DNA of 64,000 nt from CAVSJJ01 sp963771015 (lineage in GTDB: Bacteria > Actinomycetota > Actinomycetes > Actinomycetales > Dermatophilaceae): NCBI GenBank assembly GCA_963771015.1, contig CAVYRN010000005.1, positions 124,001 to 188,000 on the forward strand. The letters run 5' to 3'. The notes beneath the pieces were generated by a model. The model was given only the letters and a program-made list of their open reading frames with translations. It was not told the origin of the DNA and ran no database searches. This document shows positions 1 to 8,910 of the stretch, in pieces; the stretch's first letter is position 1; each line of letters opens with the position of its first letter. The position numbers and the translations under genes were made by a program.

Positions 1-2
1 TC

Positions 3-44
3 GACCCGCTGCCCTGGCTCAAGGCACACGGCATCCCCGCCTGA
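3..44 (+). CDS. C-terminal end of a protein cut by the window edge, probably an M23 peptidase
   Basis: Only the last 13 codons are present; the frame reads DPLPWLKAHGIPA and stops at TGA 42-44. A Pro-Leu-x-Trp-Leu ending is common at the C-terminus of actinobacterial M23 (LytM-type) peptidases, and in several actinobacteria such a gene lies next to pcrA. Both points are from memory and the fragment is too short to prove identity. It converges on pcrA across a gap filled with hairpins and repeats. Confidence 0.4.
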   Translation, partial: DPLPWLKAHGIPA

Positions 45-99
45 CCCCCAGGCCACCCCGACCTCCGAGCCGAGCGCAACCCCGGCCAGCCGACCCCGA

Positions 100-118
100 C
101 CCCCGAGATCTCCGGGGG
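100..118. terminator. Small GC hairpin after the partial first gene
   Basis: A CCCCC arm (100-104) and a GGGGG arm (114-118) flank a GAGATCTC centre, followed by a short T-containing tract. It lies about 55 bases after the first gene's stop, so it is a candidate terminator. The stem is short and has no real U-tract. Confidence 0.35.
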
Positions 119-137
119 TCTTCGTGTACCCAGGGGT

Positions 138-270
138 CCCCCGATTCGAGGTAATCCAGTCCCGTCTGGGGGCACCCGAATACCTCGACCCCCACAGTCA
201 CACCCCCAGACACCCCCGATTCGAGGTAATCCAGTCCCGTCTGGGGGCACCCGAATACCTCGAATCGGGG
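138..270. repeat. Two perfect 51-bp direct repeats, each an imperfect hairpin, between convergent genes
   Basis: Positions 138-188 and 213-263 are identical over 51 bases, separated by 24 bases. Each copy begins with CGATTCGAGGTA and ends with TACCTCGA, so it folds back on itself. In copy 2 the arms extend to 15 perfect base pairs (214-228 with 256-270). The location between the end of the first gene and the end of pcrA suggests a duplicated bidirectional terminator. The rest of 45-323 shows no credible gene. Confidence 0.75.
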
Positions 271-323
271 AAGGCCAGAGACGCCTCAGAGAGCAACGCC
301 TCAGCAGTGGGCTTAGCGACGCC

Positions 324-2822
324 TCAGAGCTTCTCGAGCGGGGCGTAGCGCAGCAGGAACCGGCGCACCCCGGCCTCGCCACCGAAGTCGACCTCGGCCT
401 GGGTCTTGTCCCCCTCGCCGCTGACCCGGACGACGGTGCCCATCCCGAAGGCGTCGTGGGTGACCCGGTCGCCCGCGGCGAGGGCGATGAGGGGGCGGTT
501 TCCCGGGCTGCGGACCCCCGCGCGGCCCGCGAGCGTGGCGATGGCGGGTCGTTGCCCCGGCCGGCCGACGGCGCTTGCCCCGGCCAGCTCGCGTTCCCAG
601 CGGATGAGCTCGTCGGGGATCTCGTCGAAGAAGCGGGACGGTGGGTTGTACTGCGGTGCCCCCCAGGCGGAGCGGACCGCGGCCCGGGACAGGTGTAGCC
701 GCTCCCGGGCCCGGGTGATCCCGACGTAGGCGAGCCGGCGCTCCTCCTCGAGCTCGTGCGGGTCGCCGAGGCTGCGCATGTGCGGGAAGGTGCCGTCCTC
801 GAGGCCGGTGAGGAAGACAACCGGGAACTCCAGCCCCTTGGCGGTGTGCAGCGTCATCAGGGTGACCACGCCCCCCTCGTCCCCCTCGGCCTCGGGGATC
901 TCGTCCGCGTCGGCGACGAGGGAGACCCGCTCGAGGAAGTCCTCGAGGCTGATGACCTCACCCGTCTCGACCCGCGTCGTGTCGAACTCCTGGGCCACCG
1001 CGACGAGCTCGGCGAGGTTCTCGACCCGGGTCTCGTCCTGCGGGTCGGCGCTCCTGCGGAGCTCCTCGATGTAGCCGCTCCTGTCGAGGATGGCCTCGAG
1101 CAGGTCGCCGACGCCGGCCTCGTCGTCGTCGCGGACCCGGCCGAGCTCCTCGAGCAGGGCCGTGAAACCCTTGATCGCCGTGACCGAGCGGGTGGCGATC
1201 CCGGGCGCATCCTCGGGGCGGCCGAGGGCCTCGACGAACGAGATCCGCTCGCGCTCGGCGAGCGCCGAGACGCACGCCTCGGCACGCTCGCCGATGCCGC
1301 GCTTGGGCACGTTGACGATCCGCCGCAGGTTGACGGTGTCCTGCGGGTTGGACAGCACCCGGAGGTACGCCAACGCGTCCTTGATCTCGCGCCGCTCGTA
1401 GAAGCGGGTCCCGCCGACGACCTTGTACGGCATACCGACCCGGACGAAGACCTCCTCGATGGCGCGCGACTGGGCGTTCGTCCGGTAGAAGACGGCGACG
1501 TCGCGGGGCCGGACCTCGTGCGCGTCGGACAGCTCATCGATGGTCCGCGCGACGAACGACGCCTCGTCGTGCTCGTTGTCGCCGACGTAGCCGACGATGG
1601 TCGCGCCCGCGCCGGCATCGGTCCACAGCCTCTTCTTGCGCCTGTTCTCGTTGCGGGCGATAACGGCGTTGGCCGCCGACAGGATCGTCTGGGTGGACCG
1701 GTAGTTCTGCTCCAGGAGGATCGACCGGGCGTTCGGGTAGTCCTCCTCGAACTCGACGATGTTGCGGATCGTCGCGCCTCGGAAGGCGTAGATCGACTGG
1801 TCGGCGTCGCCGACGACGACGAGCTCGGCGGGCCCGACCGCATGAGCGTCGGGCTCCTCGCCCCCGGTGGCGGCCCGCCCGACCCCCACCAGCTCGCGGA
1901 CCAGCTGGTACTGCGCATGGTTCGTGTCCTGGTACTCGTCGACGAGGACGTGCCGGAACCGCCGCCGGTAGTGCTCGGCGACGTCGGGGAAGGCCTGGAG
2001 CATGTGGACGGTCGTCATGATGAGGTCGTCGAAGTCGAGCGCGTTCGCCTGGCGCAGCCGGCGCTGGTATGCCGTGTACGCCTCGGCGAGGATCTGCTCC
2101 TGGTGGGTGCTGGTCGCCCCATCGTCGGCGGCGACCCGCCGGGTGAACGTCTCCTCGTCGATGAGCTCGTTCTTCAGGTTGCTCACCTGGTGGGAGAAGC
2201 TGCGCGGGTTGTAGCGCTTGGGGTCGAGGTCCATGTCGCGTAGGACCATCCCCATGAGCCGCTGGGAGTCCGCCGCGTCGTAGATCGAGAAGGTCGAGCG
2301 CATGCCGACCTTGGCCGCCTCGCGGCGCAGGATTCGCACACAAGCGCTGTGGAAGGTCATGACCCACATCGCCTTGGCACGCGGCCCGACGAGGTCGATG
2401 ACCCGCTCGCGCATCTCGGCGGCGGCCTTGTTGGTGAAGGTGATGGCCAGGACCTGCCCCGGCTGGACGCCCCGTTCGGCGAGGAGGTAGGCGATCCGGT
2501 GGGTGAGCACCCGGGTCTTGCCCGAGCCGGCGCCGGCCACGATGAGCAGCGGCCCGCCCTCGTGGAGCACCGCCTCGCGCTGCTGCGGGTTCAGCCCCTC
2601 GAGCAGCGCCTCGCCGGTCAGGGCGGTATGCCGCCCGCCCGCCGCCGCGGGGCCGTCCGGTCCCCGGCCGGCGGCCGCCGCCTCGGCCCAGGTGGGAACC
2701 CCCGAGGCGTTGACGAGTGCCGCGTGCGCGCTCGCGTGCGTCGCGGCGTCGACGTGGGGTTCGTGGGGTCCTGCGCTGGACGGGTCGTCGAAGAGGCCGA
2801 GGCCGTCGAAAAGGGTGCTCAT
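324..2822 (-). CDS. pcrA: ATP-dependent DNA helicase PcrA/UvrD (superfamily 1A)
   Basis: This is an 832-residue SF1A 3'-5' helicase for nucleotide-excision repair, replication restart and removal of recombination intermediates. Walker A GAGSGKT lies at residues 97-103 after the Q-motif (LNPQQREAV). The Walker B/DExx region reads DEYQDTN, and later motifs include VVGDADQSIYAFRGA, QNYRST and TLHTAKGLEFPVVF. The first 75 residues are a low-complexity Ala/Gly-rich leader, which makes the protein somewhat longer than Bacillus PcrA. The C-terminal segment (HDAFGMGTV to EKL) resembles the small RNA-polymerase-binding domain of PcrA. Start is ATG 2822. It converges on the preceding gene and diverges from the LigD-type polymerase, sharing a 112-bp promoter region. 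Confidence 0.95.
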   Translation of the reverse strand: MSTLFDGLGLFDDPSSAGPHEPHVDAATHASAHAALVNASGVPTWAEAAAAGRGPDGPAAAGGRHTALTGEALLEGLNPQQREAVLHEGGPLLIVAGAGSGKTRVLTHRIAYLLAERGVQPGQVLAITFTNKAAAEMRERVIDLVGPRAKAMWVMTFHSACVRILRREAAKVGMRSTFSIYDAADSQRLMGMVLRDMDLDPKRYNPRSFSHQVSNLKNELIDEETFTRRVAADDGATSTHQEQILAEAYTAYQRRLRQANALDFDDLIMTTVHMLQAFPDVAEHYRRRFRHVLVDEYQDTNHAQYQLVRELVGVGRAATGGEEPDAHAVGPAELVVVGDADQSIYAFRGATIRNIVEFEEDYPNARSILLEQNYRSTQTILSAANAVIARNENRRKKRLWTDAGAGATIVGYVGDNEHDEASFVARTIDELSDAHEVRPRDVAVFYRTNAQSRAIEEVFVRVGMPYKVVGGTRFYERREIKDALAYLRVLSNPQDTVNLRRIVNVPKRGIGERAEACVSALAERERISFVEALGRPEDAPGIATRSVTAIKGFTALLEELGRVRDDDEAGVGDLLEAILDRSGYIEELRRSADPQDETRVENLAELVAVAQEFDTTRVETGEVISLEDFLERVSLVADADEIPEAEGDEGGVVTLMTLHTAKGLEFPVVFLTGLEDGTFPHMRSLGDPHELEEERRLAYVGITRARERLHLSRAAVRSAWGAPQYNPPSRFFDEIPDELIRWERELAGASAVGRPGQRPAIATLAGRAGVRSPGNRPLIALAAGDRVTHDAFGMGTVVRVSGEGDKTQAEVDFGGEAGVRRFLLRYAPLEKL

Positions 2823-2934
2823 GTCGTGGTCCAGCCTACGTGGCGGCGGCGACTGCCCCGATCACCCGCCCAGCGTCCCTCCGTGCGGCCCGGGCGTCCT
2901 GCCGGTGTCCGGGGCACGGCATACCGTGGTGTCC

Positions 2935-3945
2935 ATGGCGTCGCGCAAGGGCGAGTACGGCGACCCGGTCGAGCTCGAGGTCGGCGACAGGACGGTCCGC
3001 CTGTCCAGCCCGAACCGGGTGTACTTCCCCACCCGCGGTGAGACCAAGCTCGACCTCGCCAGGTACTACCTCAGCGTCGGCGACGGCATCGTGGGCGCCC
3101 TGCGTGAGCGGCCGTGCATGCTGCACCGGTTCCCCGACGGGATCGCGGGCGCGAAGGTCCACCAGAAGAGGCTCCCCCGCGGCGCTCCGCCCTGGGTGGA
3201 GACGGTTCGCCTGCATTTCCCGCGATACGGCCTGCACGCCGACGAGCTGTGCGTGACCGAGCTCGCCGACGTCATCTGGGCGGTCCAGATGAGCACCGTC
3301 GAGTTCCACCCGTGGAACAGCCGCCGGGCCGACACCGAGAGGCCCGACGAGTGGCGCATCGACCTCGACCCGATGCCCGAGGCCCCGTTCGCCCGGGTCC
3401 GCACGGTGGCCCACACGGCACACGAGATCCTCGACGAGCTCGGCGCGACCGGCTGGCCGAAGACCTCCGGCGGCCGCGGCCTGCACATCTACGTCCGGAT
3501 CAGGCCCGAGCACTCCTTCACCGACATCCGCCGGGCGGCCCTCGCCTTCGCCCGCGAGGTCGAGCGCCGTCTCCCCGACGAGGCGACGACGACGTGGTGG
3601 CGCCGCGACCGCGACCCGGCGGCCGTCTTCGTCGACTACAACCAGAACGCCCGCGACCACACGATCGCCGCGGCCTACAGCGTCCGGGGCAACGCGATCG
3701 GCACGGTCTCCACGCCGATCCGCTGGGACGAGGTCGACGACGTCGTCCCCGACGACTTCACCATCGCGACGGTCCCACCCCGGTATGCCGCACTCGGCGA
3801 CCTGCACGCCGGCATCGACGACGCCGTCTTCGACATCACCCCGCTCCTGGAGTGGGCCGACCGCGACGAGCACGCCGGCGCCGAGACCCCGCCCGAGCCC
3901 GCCGACGACGGCGGCTCCGATGCTGTCCCCGGGTCCGGGGACTGA
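2935..3945 (+). CDS. Stand-alone LigD-type polymerase domain (AEP primase-polymerase)
   Basis: The 336 residues correspond to the polymerase domain of bacterial NHEJ ligase D, without ligase or nuclease domains. Visible family features are the metal-binding EWRIDLDPM segment, the SGGRGLHIYV active-site loop and FVDYNQNARDHT followed by YSVR. Such archaeo-eukaryotic-primase proteins add (ribo)nucleotides and fill gaps at double-strand breaks. No ku or ligD ligase gene is nearby, so any partner is encoded elsewhere. I chose ATG 2935 because TACCGT (2922-2927) lies 7 bases upstream, as expected for a leaderless transcript; the open frame extends much further upstream, antisense to pcrA. The last 35 residues are acidic and low complexity. 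Confidence 0.85.
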   Translation: MASRKGEYGDPVELEVGDRTVRLSSPNRVYFPTRGETKLDLARYYLSVGDGIVGALRERPCMLHRFPDGIAGAKVHQKRLPRGAPPWVETVRLHFPRYGLHADELCVTELADVIWAVQMSTVEFHPWNSRRADTERPDEWRIDLDPMPEAPFARVRTVAHTAHEILDELGATGWPKTSGGRGLHIYVRIRPEHSFTDIRRAALAFAREVERRLPDEATTTWWRRDRDPAAVFVDYNQNARDHTIAAAYSVRGNAIGTVSTPIRWDEVDDVVPDDFTIATVPPRYAALGDLHAGIDDAVFDITPLLEWADRDEHAGAETPPEPADDGGSDAVPGSGD

Positions 3946-3955
3946 GGGGCACGCC

Positions 3956-4381
3956 ATGCCCGGAGATGTGCGGGTGGCCGGCTCGGTGACCATCCCCGAG
4001 GCCGAGCTCCGGTGGCGGTTCTCCCGCTCGTCCGGCCCGGGCGGCCAGGGAGTCAACACGACCGACAGCCGGGTCGAGCTCGTCTTCGACGTGGCGGCCA
4101 CCCGGGCGCTCCGCCCGGCCCTGAAGGCACGGGCTCTGGAGCGCCTGGCCGGGCGCCTCGTCGACGGCACCCTCGTCGTCACGGCGAGCGAACACCGGTC
4201 CCAGCTGCGCAACCGCGAGGCCGCCGAGCGTCGGCTGGCCGCGCTGCTCGCCGACGCCATCGCACCGCCACCCCGGCAGCGCCGGCGGACCCGGGCCACC
4301 CGAGGCTCCGTGGAGCGCCGGCTGGCGGGGAAGAAGCGCCGGGGCGAGATCAAGCGGCTGCGCGGGCGCACCGAGGACTGA
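3956..4381 (+). CDS. arfB: Peptidyl-tRNA hydrolase ArfB (alternative ribosome rescue)
   Basis: This 141-residue protein belongs to the ArfB/YaeJ/ICT1 class. It has the catalytic GGQ motif in SSGPGGQGVN near residue 30 and a basic C-terminal tail (RRRTRATRG to KRLRGRTED) that in ArfB enters the empty mRNA channel of stalled ribosomes. It hydrolyses peptidyl-tRNA on ribosomes stalled without a stop codon. Length is typical of ArfB and too short for RF1/RF2. The start ATG 3956 lies 10 bases after the polymerase stop, so the two are probably co-transcribed. Confidence 0.88.
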   Translation: MPGDVRVAGSVTIPEAELRWRFSRSSGPGGQGVNTTDSRVELVFDVAATRALRPALKARALERLAGRLVDGTLVVTASEHRSQLRNREAAERRLAALLADAIAPPPRQRRRTRATRGSVERRLAGKKRRGEIKRLRGRTED

Positions 4382-4485
4382 CCACGACTCCCGCCGGCTG
4401 GCGTGGTCCGTCGGGGCGCGCCCCGCCGGGGCCACCGGCGGAAATGTCCGCGACGAGCCCGCCCGGCCGCCTTACGCTCTCCCTC

Positions 4486-5787
4486 GTGCGAACGACCCGA
4501 GCCGAGCTCCTGCGCGACCGGCGCTTCGTCCTCCTCCTCACCGCGCGCACCCTGTCGATGCTCGCCCTCGCCTTCGCACCCGTCGCGCTCGCCTTCGGCA
4601 TCCTCGACCTGCCCGGCGCGACGCCGAGCACCCTCTCGCTCGTCCTCGCCTCCTCGGCCGTGTCGGTCGTCGCGTTCACCCTCGCCGGCGGCGTCATCGC
4701 CGACCGCTACCCCCGGGACCGGGTCCTCCAGGCCTCGGAGTGGGTCGCCGCGCTCGTCCACGTCGCCATCGGCGTCATGCTGCTCACCGGTCATGCCCCG
4801 GTGTGGGCGCTCATGACGGCGACGTTCGTCGCGGGCATGGGCGAGGCCCTCGTCTGGCCCGCGCTGACCGGCATCATCCCCGAGGTCGTCTCCGGCGACC
4901 GCCTTCAGGACGGCAACGCCCTCCTCGGCCTCGGCGGCAACATCGCCCGGGTCCTCGGTCTCGTCGTCGGCGGCATCGTCGTCATCGCCATCGGCGGCGG
5001 CTGGGCGCTCATCGCGGCGGGCGCCACCTTCGCCGTCTCGGGGGTGCTCGTGTCGCGCCTGCGCCTCACCCGCTCGCGCACACCCCGCGAGGGCCAGGAG
5101 GGTCTGCGCGCCCAGCTCGCGGGAGGCTGGGTCGAGTTCCGGTCCCGCCAGTGGTTGTGGGTCGTCGTCCTCCAGTTCTCGATCCTCGTCATGGTCTGGC
5201 AGGCCGCCCACCTCGTTCTCGGCCCCGTCGTCGCCAAGACCGAGCTCGGCGGCGCGGCGGCGTGGACGACGGTCCTCACCGCCGAGTCGGTCGGGCTCGT
5301 CGTCGGGGGGCTGGTCTCGATGCGGATCCACCCGCGCCGCCCGATCCGCGCGGTCGTCCTGCTCGGCTTCGGCGCGGCGCCGCCCTACCTCCTCCTCGGC
5401 ACCCATGCGCCGCTCGCCGCCGTGGCGGCCGCCTCCTTCGTCCTCGGCATCTGTTTCGAGATGCTCACCGTCCTGTGGCAGACGACGATGCAGCGCGAGA
5501 TCCCCCCTGCGTCGCTGTCCCGGGTCAGCTCCTACGACGCCCTCGGCTCGCTGCTGCTCGGGCCGCTCGGGCTGCTTCTCGCCGGTCCGGCGGCCGAGGC
5601 CTTCGGCGCCCACCCCAGCCTGGCCGTCTGCGGCCTCGTCATGATCGTCGTCAACGCCGCCGCGCTCGCGGCGCCGGGCGTCCGCGAGTTGCGGGCACCG
5701 GACCGGAGCTCCATCAGTGGCATCGCCGACGTGTCGACACCACCGGTCGACCCCGTCGAGGCCGGGCCCGCGACGATCCTGCCCTGA
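4486..5787 (+). CDS. MFS transporter (putative drug-efflux type)
   Basis: About 433 residues with roughly twelve hydrophobic segments, typical of the major facilitator superfamily. The cytoplasmic loop between helices 2 and 3 reads GGVIADRYPRDRVL, matching MFS motif A. I chose GTG 4486 because TACGCT (4473-4478) lies 7 bases upstream, the same spacing as other leaderless starts here; ATG 4444 in the same frame would add 14 residues. The substrate cannot be deduced. It resembles the MFS_3/enterobactin-exporter-like group by eye. Confidence 0.75.
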   Translation: MRTTRAELLRDRRFVLLLTARTLSMLALAFAPVALAFGILDLPGATPSTLSLVLASSAVSVVAFTLAGGVIADRYPRDRVLQASEWVAALVHVAIGVMLLTGHAPVWALMTATFVAGMGEALVWPALTGIIPEVVSGDRLQDGNALLGLGGNIARVLGLVVGGIVVIAIGGGWALIAAGATFAVSGVLVSRLRLTRSRTPREGQEGLRAQLAGGWVEFRSRQWLWVVVLQFSILVMVWQAAHLVLGPVVAKTELGGAAAWTTVLTAESVGLVVGGLVSMRIHPRRPIRAVVLLGFGAAPPYLLLGTHAPLAAVAAASFVLGICFEMLTVLWQTTMQREIPPASLSRVSSYDALGSLLLGPLGLLLAGPAAEAFGAHPSLAVCGLVMIVVNAAALAAPGVRELRAPDRSSISGIADVSTPPVDPVEAGPATILP

Positions 5788-5852
5788 CCGCCGGCTCCCG
5801 ACGCGGCGGCGGTGCCCGAGCGGGCGCCCGGGGCGGGCGGTACCGTGCGGCC

Positions 5853-6680
5853 ATGACGGCGCTCGACCCGCACCCCATCACCGGGACGCCGTTCGCCTCT
5901 CCCGTGCCGCCGGGCGCCGGCTGGCCCGGCGACCCGGCGGCCCCGGACACCCCCGTCGCGCGGACCGCCGCCCAGGTGCGCCGGCTGGCCGCCGCGGCGG
6001 ACGGCATACCCGGGCTCGACGCGCGGATCTCGGTCTGCCGGGCTTGCCCGAGGCTGGTCGGCTGGCGTGAGTCGGTCGCCCGCGAGGGGCGACGTGCCGC
6101 CTTCGCCGACCAGCCGTACTGGGGTCGCCCCGGCCCTTCCTTCGGCGACCCCGACGCCCAGGTGCTCGTCGTCGGCCTGGCCCCCGCCGCCAACGGCACG
6201 AACCGCACCGGACGGATGTTCACCGGCGACCGCTCCGGGGACTGGCTCTATGCCGCCCTCCACCGCGCCGGATATGCCGGCCTGCCGACCTCCGTCGCCA
6301 GCGGGGACGGCCAGGTCCTCACCGGACTACGGATCGTCGCCGCGGTCCGGTGCGCGCCGCCCGCGAACAAGCCGACGGCCGACGAGAAGGCGACCTGCGC
6401 TCCATGGCTCGACCGCGACCTCGTCCTGGCCGCACCACGGCTGCGCTCGATGCTCGCACTGGGCTCGATCGCCTGGGATGCCGCCCTCGGTGCGGCGCGG
6501 CGGGTCGGCTGGGCCGTCCCACGACCCAAGCCGAGGTTCGGCCACGGCGCCACCGCCGCACTCGCGCTCCCCGACGGCCGCGTCGTGCGCCTCGTCGGCA
6601 GCTATCACGTGAGCCAGCAGAACACCTTCACCGGCAAGCTGACCGAGGCGATGCTCGACGAGGTCATCGCGTCGCTGTGA
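5853..6680 (+). CDS. Uracil-DNA glycosylase, family 5 (UdgB-like, 4Fe-4S)
   Basis: A 275-residue base-excision repair glycosylase. Motif 1 reads GLAPAANGTNRTGRMFTGD, where family 5 lacks the acidic catalytic residue of family 1. The distal motif is GSYHVSQQNTFTG. Candidate iron-sulfur ligands are CRACPRL near residue 55 and the two cysteines in CAPPANKPTADEKATC. Family-5 enzymes remove uracil and some deaminated purines. The start ATG 5853 is preceded at 6 bases by TACCGT (5841-5846), which fits a leaderless mRNA. High genomic GC raises cytosine-deamination load, a plausible reason to keep this enzyme. Confidence 0.85.
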   Translation: MTALDPHPITGTPFASPVPPGAGWPGDPAAPDTPVARTAAQVRRLAAAADGIPGLDARISVCRACPRLVGWRESVAREGRRAAFADQPYWGRPGPSFGDPDAQVLVVGLAPAANGTNRTGRMFTGDRSGDWLYAALHRAGYAGLPTSVASGDGQVLTGLRIVAAVRCAPPANKPTADEKATCAPWLDRDLVLAAPRLRSMLALGSIAWDAALGAARRVGWAVPRPKPRFGHGATAALALPDGRVVRLVGSYHVSQQNTFTGKLTEAMLDEVIASL

Positions 6681-6780
6681 CCCCGCAGGGAGCCCGGCGG
6701 GAGCCGGGCGGAACCTGCAGGCAGCGGCAGCCCCGACGACTCGGCATACCCTGGCAGGGAGCATCCCCGAGGAGGAGCCC

Positions 6781-7770
6781 ATGCAGCTGCCCGAGACCGC
6801 CCCCGCCCTCGTCGCGACCCGACATGGCGGTGCCGACGTCTTGCGGGTCCGGGAGATGCCGGTGGGCGACCCTGGCCCCGGCGAGATCGTCGTCGCCGTC
6901 AAGGCGGCCGGGGTCAACTTCATCGACGTCTACCAGCGCGAGGGGGTCTACCCCCTGCCGGTGCCCTTCGTCCTCGGCAACGAGGCGGCCGGCGAGGTGG
7001 TCGCCACCGGGGCCGGGGTCGCCGAGTTCGTCGTCGGGGACCGGGTCGCCTGGGCGATGCAGGTGGGCAGCGCCCGGGGCTACGCCACCGTCGCAGCCCG
7101 GGTCGTCGTGCCGGTGCCGCCGGCCGTGTCGTTCGAGCTGGCCGCGGCCGCCATGCTCCAGGGGATGACCGCGCACTACCTCACGACGAGCACGTATGCC
7201 GTCACCCACGGCACCTGGGCGCTCGTCCACGCCGCGGCGGGCGGCGTCGGCCAGCTCCTCGTCCAGATGGTCAAGAACCGGGGTGGTCGGGTCGTCGCGA
7301 CGGCCGGGTCGCCCGAGAAGGTCCGCACGGCGCAGGCCCTCGGCGCCGACGTCGTCATCGACTACACCCAGGTCGACGACCTGGCCGCCGCGCTGCGTGA
7401 CGCCACCGGCGGCGAGGGCGTCGACGTGGCCTACGACGGGGTGGGCAGGGCGACGTTCGACGCCTCGCTCGCCTCGCTCAAGCGGCGCGGGATGTTGGTC
7501 CTCTACGGCGCCGCGAGCGGCCAGGTGCCGCCCTTCGACCTCCAGCGCCTCAACAGCGCCGGCTCGCTGTTCGTCACCAGGCCCAGCCTCGGCCACTACA
7601 CCGCCGAGCGCGGCGAGCTGCTCGAGCGGGCGGCGGCGGTCCTCGGCGAGGTCGCCGCCGGCACGCTCGCCGTCTCGATCGGCGGACGGTACCCGCTCAC
7701 CGACGCGGCGTCGGCCTACACGGCCCTGGAGTCGCGCCAGACCCAGGGCAAGCTGCTGCTCCTCCCCTGA
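6781..7770 (+). CDS. Quinone oxidoreductase / zeta-crystallin-like zinc-free MDR protein
   Basis: A 329-residue medium-chain dehydrogenase/reductase of the Qor type. The N-terminal GroES-like fold contains VNFIDVYQREGVYPLPVPFVLG. The NADPH-binding fold contains HAAAGGVGQLLVQM, and the structural zinc-binding cysteines of alcohol dehydrogenases are absent. The predicted activity is NADPH-dependent quinone reduction. A GAGGAG ribosome-binding site lies 5 bases before ATG 6781. It faces a small membrane protein on the other strand. Confidence 0.85.
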   Translation: MQLPETAPALVATRHGGADVLRVREMPVGDPGPGEIVVAVKAAGVNFIDVYQREGVYPLPVPFVLGNEAAGEVVATGAGVAEFVVGDRVAWAMQVGSARGYATVAARVVVPVPPAVSFELAAAAMLQGMTAHYLTTSTYAVTHGTWALVHAAAGGVGQLLVQMVKNRGGRVVATAGSPEKVRTAQALGADVVIDYTQVDDLAAALRDATGGEGVDVAYDGVGRATFDASLASLKRRGMLVLYGAASGQVPPFDLQRLNSAGSLFVTRPSLGHYTAERGELLERAAAVLGEVAAGTLAVSIGGRYPLTDAASAYTALESRQTQGKLLLLP

Positions 7771-7816
7771 GGCACTCCCCGAGGGGAGAGGGGCCAGGCC
7801 CGGGAGTGGCCGGCGG

Positions 7817-8173
7817 CTACGACGCGTCGACCCCCCAGAGGACGGCGATCGCCACGTTGAGGACGGCGAGGGCGCCCGAGGCCGTGACGAGCTCGGGCCG
7901 GGCCTCACCCTTGCGGCCACGGACGTTCGCGATCTCGGCGCACGCCACGACGACGATCGCGACGAGGAGCTTGACCCCGATCTTCGCGTGGTTGACCGGG
8001 TCGCTGCCGGCTTCGAGGATGCCGACGAGGATGAGCCCGGTGACCAGCTGGGCGCGGGCCCCCCAGACCAGGGCCGGGGTGGCCGCACCACGGGCGACGA
8101 AGACCGCGCTACCGATGATCGCGGCCATGCCCAGCAGGTGGAGCAGGAGGACGAGGTGCTCGATGATCGTCAT
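7817..8173 (-). CDS. Small integral membrane protein, function unknown
   Basis: 118 residues with four predicted transmembrane helices (residues about 5-28, 33-52, 65-85 and 98-115). Charged residues sit only in short loops (GSDPVNHAK, RGRKGEARPE). I recognise no catalytic motif. It lies 32 bases downstream of the LuxR-type response regulator on the same strand, so it could be the last gene of that operon. Confidence 0.7.
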   Translation of the reverse strand: MTIIEHLVLLLHLLGMAAIIGSAVFVARGAATPALVWGARAQLVTGLILVGILEAGSDPVNHAKIGVKLLVAIVVVACAEIANVRGRKGEARPELVTASGALAVLNVAIAVLWGVDAS

Positions 8174-8205
8174 GGACCGACACCCTACGTGCTGGTCCGC
8201 ACGGG

Positions 8206-8910
8206 TCAGATGAGGCGCCGCCCCATGGCCCAGGCGGTCAGCTCGTGCCGCGAGGACAGCTGGAGCTTGCGGAGCACCGAGGAGACGTGGGTCTCGACCG
8301 TCTTGACCGAGATGAACAGCTCCTTGGCCACCTCCTTGTACTGGTAGCCCCGCGCGATGAGCCGCATGACCTCCCGCTCCCGGGCCGAGAGCCGGTCGAG
8401 CTCCTCGTCGACCTCCGCGATCTCGCCGGCCGCCGCACCGAACGCGTCGAGGACGAACCCGGCGAGCCGGGGTGAGAAGACCGCGTCCCCCTCGGCGACC
8501 CGGCGGATCGCCGTCGCGAGGTCACGGGCGTTGATCGTCTTGGTCACGTAGCCCCGGGCGCCGGCCCGGATCACGGCGATCACGTCCTCGGCGGCATCGG
8601 AGACCGACAGCGCGAGAAAACGCACCGGCTGCCCGGCCTCGGTCTCGACGCCGGCGCACCCGTGGATGACGTCGACGCCGCCGTTGCCCGAGCCGCCGGG
8701 CAGGTGGACGTCGAGGAGGACGACGTCGGGCCGCTGCTCCCGGATGACGACGATGGCGCTGTCGACGTCGGGGGCCTCCCCGACGATCCCGACGGCCTCG
8801 CCCGCCTCCTCGGCCAGCTCGCTACGGACGCCGGTCCGGAACATCCGGTGGTCGTCGACGAGGACCAGGCGGATCGGACGGGACGGTGACGGGGTCGGTG
8901 AGCCGGTCAT
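8206..8910 (-). CDS. LuxR/NarL-family response regulator
   Basis: A 234-residue two-component regulator. The receiver domain starts with RLVLVDDHRMFR and carries the phospho-acceptor Asp67 in VVLLDVHLPGG. The C-terminal GerE helix-turn-helix reads LSAREREVMRLIARGYQYKEVAKELFI, followed by KTVETHVSSVLRKL. Its ATG overlaps the stop of the upstream sensor kinase by 4 bases, indicating translational coupling. With the kinase and the divergent PspC/LiaF-like protein it forms a LiaFSR-like arrangement, a circuit that usually senses envelope stress. Confidence 0.92.
   Translation of the reverse strand: MTGSPTPSPSRPIRLVLVDDHRMFRTGVRSELAEEAGEAVGIVGEAPDVDSAIVVIREQRPDVVLLDVHLPGGSGNGGVDVIHGCAGVETEAGQPVRFLALSVSDAAEDVIAVIRAGARGYVTKTINARDLATAIRRVAEGDAVFSPRLAGFVLDAFGAAAGEIAEVDEELDRLSAREREVMRLIARGYQYKEVAKELFISVKTVETHVSSVLRKLQLSSRHELTAWAMGRRLI

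Noticed and set aside
138..270. CRISPR array
   Set aside because: Only two copies, a 24-base gap, internal hairpins of terminator type, and no cas genes.
2836..5613. A 925-residue antisense open frame opposite the LigD-type polymerase, ArfB and MFS genes, and many similar long antisense frames
   Set aside because: Composition is extreme (Arg, Gly, Asp, Glu) with no domain, and the sense strand has recognised genes. Long empty frames are normal at this GC content.
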